Below, piece by piece: positions 61,960-64,000 of a stretch of 64,000 nt of DNA. Position 1 is the stretch's first letter; every line of letters starts with the position of its first letter. The stretch spans positions 1,736,001-1,800,000 of the forward strand of contig NZ_CP108494.1 of assembly GCF_041435435.1 (NCBI RefSeq). The letters run 5' to 3'. A program made the position numbers and the translations under genes. This DNA is from Streptomyces sp. NBC_01241. GTDB lineage: Bacteria > Actinomycetota > Actinomycetes > Streptomycetales > Streptomycetaceae. The notes under the pieces are model-generated. The model saw only the letters and a program-made list of their open reading frames with translations. It was not told the origin of the DNA and made no database searches.

Positions 61960-63102
61960 TTACAGACCGACCTCGCGCATCAGCATGCCGACCTCGGTGT
62001 TGGTGAGGCGGCGCAGCCAGCCGGACTTCTGGTCGCCCAGCGGGATCGGCCCGAAGGCGGTCCGTACGAGCCGCTCGACCGGGAAGCCGGCCTCCGCCAG
62101 CATCCGGCGGACGATGTGCTTGCGGCCCTCGTGGAGGGTCACCTCGACCAGGTAGTTCTTGCCGGTGTTCTCGACGACCCGGAAGTGGTCGGCGCGGGCG
62201 TACCCGTCCTCCAGCTGGATGCCGTCCTTGAGCCGCTTGCCCAGGTCGCGCGGGAGCGGTCCCTGGATGGCGGCCAGGTAGGTCTTCTTCACCCCGTACT
62301 TGGGGTGGGTCAGGCGGTGGGCGAGCTCGCCGTGGTTGGTGAGCATGATGATGCCCTCGGTCTCGGTGTCCAGCCGGCCGACGTGGAAGAGCCGCGTCTC
62401 ACGGTTGGTGACATAGTCGCCGAGGCACTGGCGGCCGTCCGGGTCCTCCATGGAGGAGATGACACCGGCGGGCTTGTTCAGCGCGAAGAAGAGGAACGAC
62501 TGGGCGGCCACGGTCAGGCCGTCGACCTTGATCTCGTCCTTGTTCACGTCGATGCGCATGCCCTGCTCGACGACGATCTCGCCGTTGACCTCGACGCGGG
62601 CCTGCTCGATCAGCTCCTCGCACGCACGGCGCGAGCCCATGCCGGCCCGGGCAAGGACCTTCTGCAGCCGCTCGCCCTCCTGCTCGGCGCCGGGGTGGGT
62701 CTTGGGCGTCCTGACCTCGGGCTTGCCCGCGTACCTGTCCCGGTTGCGCTGCTCGATCTTGGCGTCGAGCTCACGCGGACGGGACGGGGCGCCGTACGGG
62801 GCCCGCCGGCCGCCGCCCTTGGAACCGCCCGACGCGGCCTTCGGGCCGCCCTTGGCGCCGCCGCGGGCGGCCGCGCCGCGGCCCTTGCGGGTGCCGCCGT
62901 CGCCGCCGGGCTTGTCGTTGCCCACGTCGTAGCGCCGCTCCTCGGGCCGGGGCCGGCGGGGGCGCTGCTCCTGCTTATCGTCGCGCTCGGAGCGGGGAAC
63001 CCGGGGGTTCGGGTTACTGTTCCTGCCGCTGCCGCTGTTGTTCCTGCCGCCGCTCCTGGCTCCGCCGCCGCTGCTTCCGCTGTTCCTGCCACTGCTTCGC
63101 AT
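61960..63102 (-). CDS. rluB: Ribosomal large-subunit pseudouridine synthase, RluB/RsuA family
   Basis: The protein has 380 residues. A long basic Gly/Arg-rich N-terminal extension (about 140 residues, no folded-domain motif) precedes an S4 RNA-binding domain (EGERLQKVLARAGMGSRRACEELIEQARVEVNG). The catalytic pseudouridine synthase domain follows (FHVGRLDTETEGIIMLTNHGEL, catalytic Asp in GRLD). It modifies 23S rRNA. ATG 63102 overlaps the last base of the scpB stop, so it is translationally coupled. A TTG codon immediately upstream is a less likely start. This scpA-scpB-rluB order is conserved in actinobacteria. Confidence 0.92.
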   Translation of the reverse strand: MRSSGRNSGSSGGGARSGGRNNSGSGRNSNPNPRVPRSERDDKQEQRPRRPRPEERRYDVGNDKPGGDGGTRKGRGAAARGGAKGGPKAASGGSKGGGRRAPYGAPSRPRELDAKIEQRNRDRYAGKPEVRTPKTHPGAEQEGERLQKVLARAGMGSRRACEELIEQARVEVNGEIVVEQGMRIDVNKDEIKVDGLTVAAQSFLFFALNKPAGVISSMEDPDGRQCLGDYVTNRETRLFHVGRLDTETEGIIMLTNHGELAHRLTHPKYGVKKTYLAAIQGPLPRDLGKRLKDGIQLEDGYARADHFRVVENTGKNYLVEVTLHEGRKHIVRRMLAEAGFPVERLVRTAFGPIPLGDQKSGWLRRLTNTEVGMLMREVGL

Positions 63103-63749
63103 CAAAAATCCGTCTTGTCGTCTGCGTGAGTATCCGGGGTGTCCGGTGCGTCCGGATCGAACGACGGCACACCCTCTAGCGTCTCAGCCTCGATCGCGTC
63201 CGCCTCGGGAAGGAAGGGCGCGAGCTCCGGGAGCTCATCCAGGCCACGCAGGCCCATCCGCTCCAGAAAGTAGTTCGTCGTCCTGTACAGGATCGCACCT
63301 GTTTCGGGTTCCGCGCCCGCTTCCTCGACCAGGCCCCGCTGGAGCAGGGTCCGCATGACCCCGTCGCAGTTCACGCCGCGGACCGCGGACACCCTCGACC
63401 GGCTGACCGGCTGGCGGTACGCGACCACGGCGAGAGTCTCCAGGGCCGCCTGTGTGAGACGGGCCTGCCGGCCGTCCAGGACGAAGCCCTCGACGGCCGC
63501 CGCGTACTCCGGGCGGGTGTAGAAGCGCCAGCCGCCCGCGACCAGCCGCAAATCGAAACCGCGGTGCTGTGCGGCGTACTCGTCGGCCAGCTCGTGAAGG
63601 GCGTCGGCGACGGCCCTGCGGGGCCGCTCCAGCACCTTGGCGAGGTGCTCCTCGGTGGCGGGCTCGTCGACGACCATGAGGACGGCCTCCAGGGCGGGCT
63701 TGAGATCAAGGTCCGCGACGGGGGAACCGGTGGTGTCCTGCTGACTCAT
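63102..63749 (-). CDS. scpB: Segregation and condensation protein ScpB
   Basis: The 215-residue protein has two winged-helix modules: LEAVLMVVDEPATEEHLAKVL and VAYRQPVSRSRVSAVRGVNCDGVMRTLLQRGLV. It ends in an acidic C terminus. It binds ScpA and Smc to organise and segregate the chromosome. It overlaps scpA by 4 nt upstream and rluB by 1 nt downstream. Confidence 0.95.
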   Translation of the reverse strand: MSQQDTTGSPVADLDLKPALEAVLMVVDEPATEEHLAKVLERPRRAVADALHELADEYAAQHRGFDLRLVAGGWRFYTRPEYAAAVEGFVLDGRQARLTQAALETLAVVAYRQPVSRSRVSAVRGVNCDGVMRTLLQRGLVEEAGAEPETGAILYRTTNYFLERMGLRGLDELPELAPFLPEADAIEAETLEGVPSFDPDAPDTPDTHADDKTDF

Positions 63750-64000
63750 GCCTTCACATCCTCCTGGGCGTCCTGCGCCTCGGTCACCTCGGTGTCGAAC
63801 TCGTCCGTCACGACGGGCCCGGCCCCCTCTCCCCCGGCCCAGCGCACCAGAAGCTCGCCGAGCGCCTCGTCCTGATCGAGCGCGACGGCCTTCTCCCGGT
63901 ACAGCTCCAGCAGCGCGAGGAACCGGGCGACGACGGTGAGGGTGTCCTGGGCGTCCTCGGCGAGCATCCGGAAACTGATCTCCCCCGCCTGCCGCAGCCG
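63746..64000 (-). CDS. scpA: Segregation and condensation protein ScpA, C-terminal part (partial at window edge)
   Basis: The frame is open to the right edge, so only the last 84 codons are visible (RLRQAGEISFRMLAEDAQD, FLALLELYREKAVALDQDEALGELLVRWAGGE, acidic tail). The C-terminal winged-helix segment of the ScpA kleisin is recognisable. The stop overlaps the scpB start by 4 nt. Confidence 0.9.
   Translation of the reverse strand, partial: RLRQAGEISFRMLAEDAQDTLTVVARFLALLELYREKAVALDQDEALGELLVRWAGGEGAGPVVTDEFDTEVTEAQDAQEDVKA

Overview
This is a 64 kb piece of a high-GC actinobacterial chromosome, almost certainly Streptomyces. The reasons are the very G+C-rich codon use, the GTG and TTG starts, the frequent 4-nt start/stop overlaps, a SepF-like division protein, an ATPase/XRE/DUF397 regulatory cluster, a streptogrisin-type protease and a DnaE2/ImuB-like pair. 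From memory, the order dnaE2, sepF-like, acyl-CoA dehydrogenase, der, cmk, tyrA, aroH, rluB, scpB, scpA matches a core segment of the S. coelicolor chromosome (around SCO1739 to SCO1770). I could not check this by search. No tRNA, rRNA, intact insertion sequence or CRISPR array was found.

Layout. 1-13.5 kb: the end of a type ISP restriction-modification enzyme, a TetR-controlled ABC exporter, a secreted SGNH esterase, an AAA ATPase, GntR, GNAT and DUF402 genes, htpG, a methyltransferase-Nudix-VOC fusion and a secreted lipase. 13.7-18.3 kb: the mutagenic repair pair imuB-like/dnaE2 behind a LexA-type box. 18.3-28 kb: a decaying accessory zone with a DUF262 (GmrSD-type) restriction remnant, a Ser/Thr kinase broken by a one-base frameshift, a WhiJ/AbaA-like regulatory cluster, and fragments of an N6-adenine methylase, a TPR regulator and a DUF397 gene. 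29-38.7 kb: the most striking block, an FxSxx-COOH RiPP system. Its 55-aa precursor ends FNSAL. It is followed by a radical SAM/SPASM maturase, a TIR protein and a large ParA-like/TIR/NB-ARC/TPR protein. A 2TM DUF4231 (SLATT-like) protein is divergent from it, and a SLOG-like nucleotide-sensing protein faces that gene. 38.9-64 kb: mostly core or conserved genes, including a streptogrisin-like protease, a SepF-like protein, a glutaryl-CoA dehydrogenase-like enzyme, an MFS exporter, a PAP2 phosphatase, a WYL regulator, a glycosyltransferase behind an 8-bp tandem repeat, der, plsC-like, cmk, tyrA and aroH, an NAD salvage operon, and rluB/scpB/scpA.

How the genes work together. Several blocks look like regulated units. 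The TetR protein probably represses its divergent ABC exporter through repeated GTACGGTGTAC half-sites. dnaE2 and the ImuB-like gene should be DNA-damage inducible. The fully overlapping pnuC, nadR-like, Nudix-regulator and ADP-ribosylglycohydrolase genes form an NAD salvage operon with a perfect palindrome just upstream of pnuC, the expected place for an NrtR-type operator. The fxsA-B-C-T operon reads like a modified-peptide plus NLR-like signalling system. It shares an 11-bp promoter repeat with the divergent SLATT-like gene, so the whole 29-38.7 kb block may be one conflict or surveillance island. In its maturase the HExxH hydroxylase motif is replaced by RGFRR, so the peptide here is probably cyclised but not hydroxylated.
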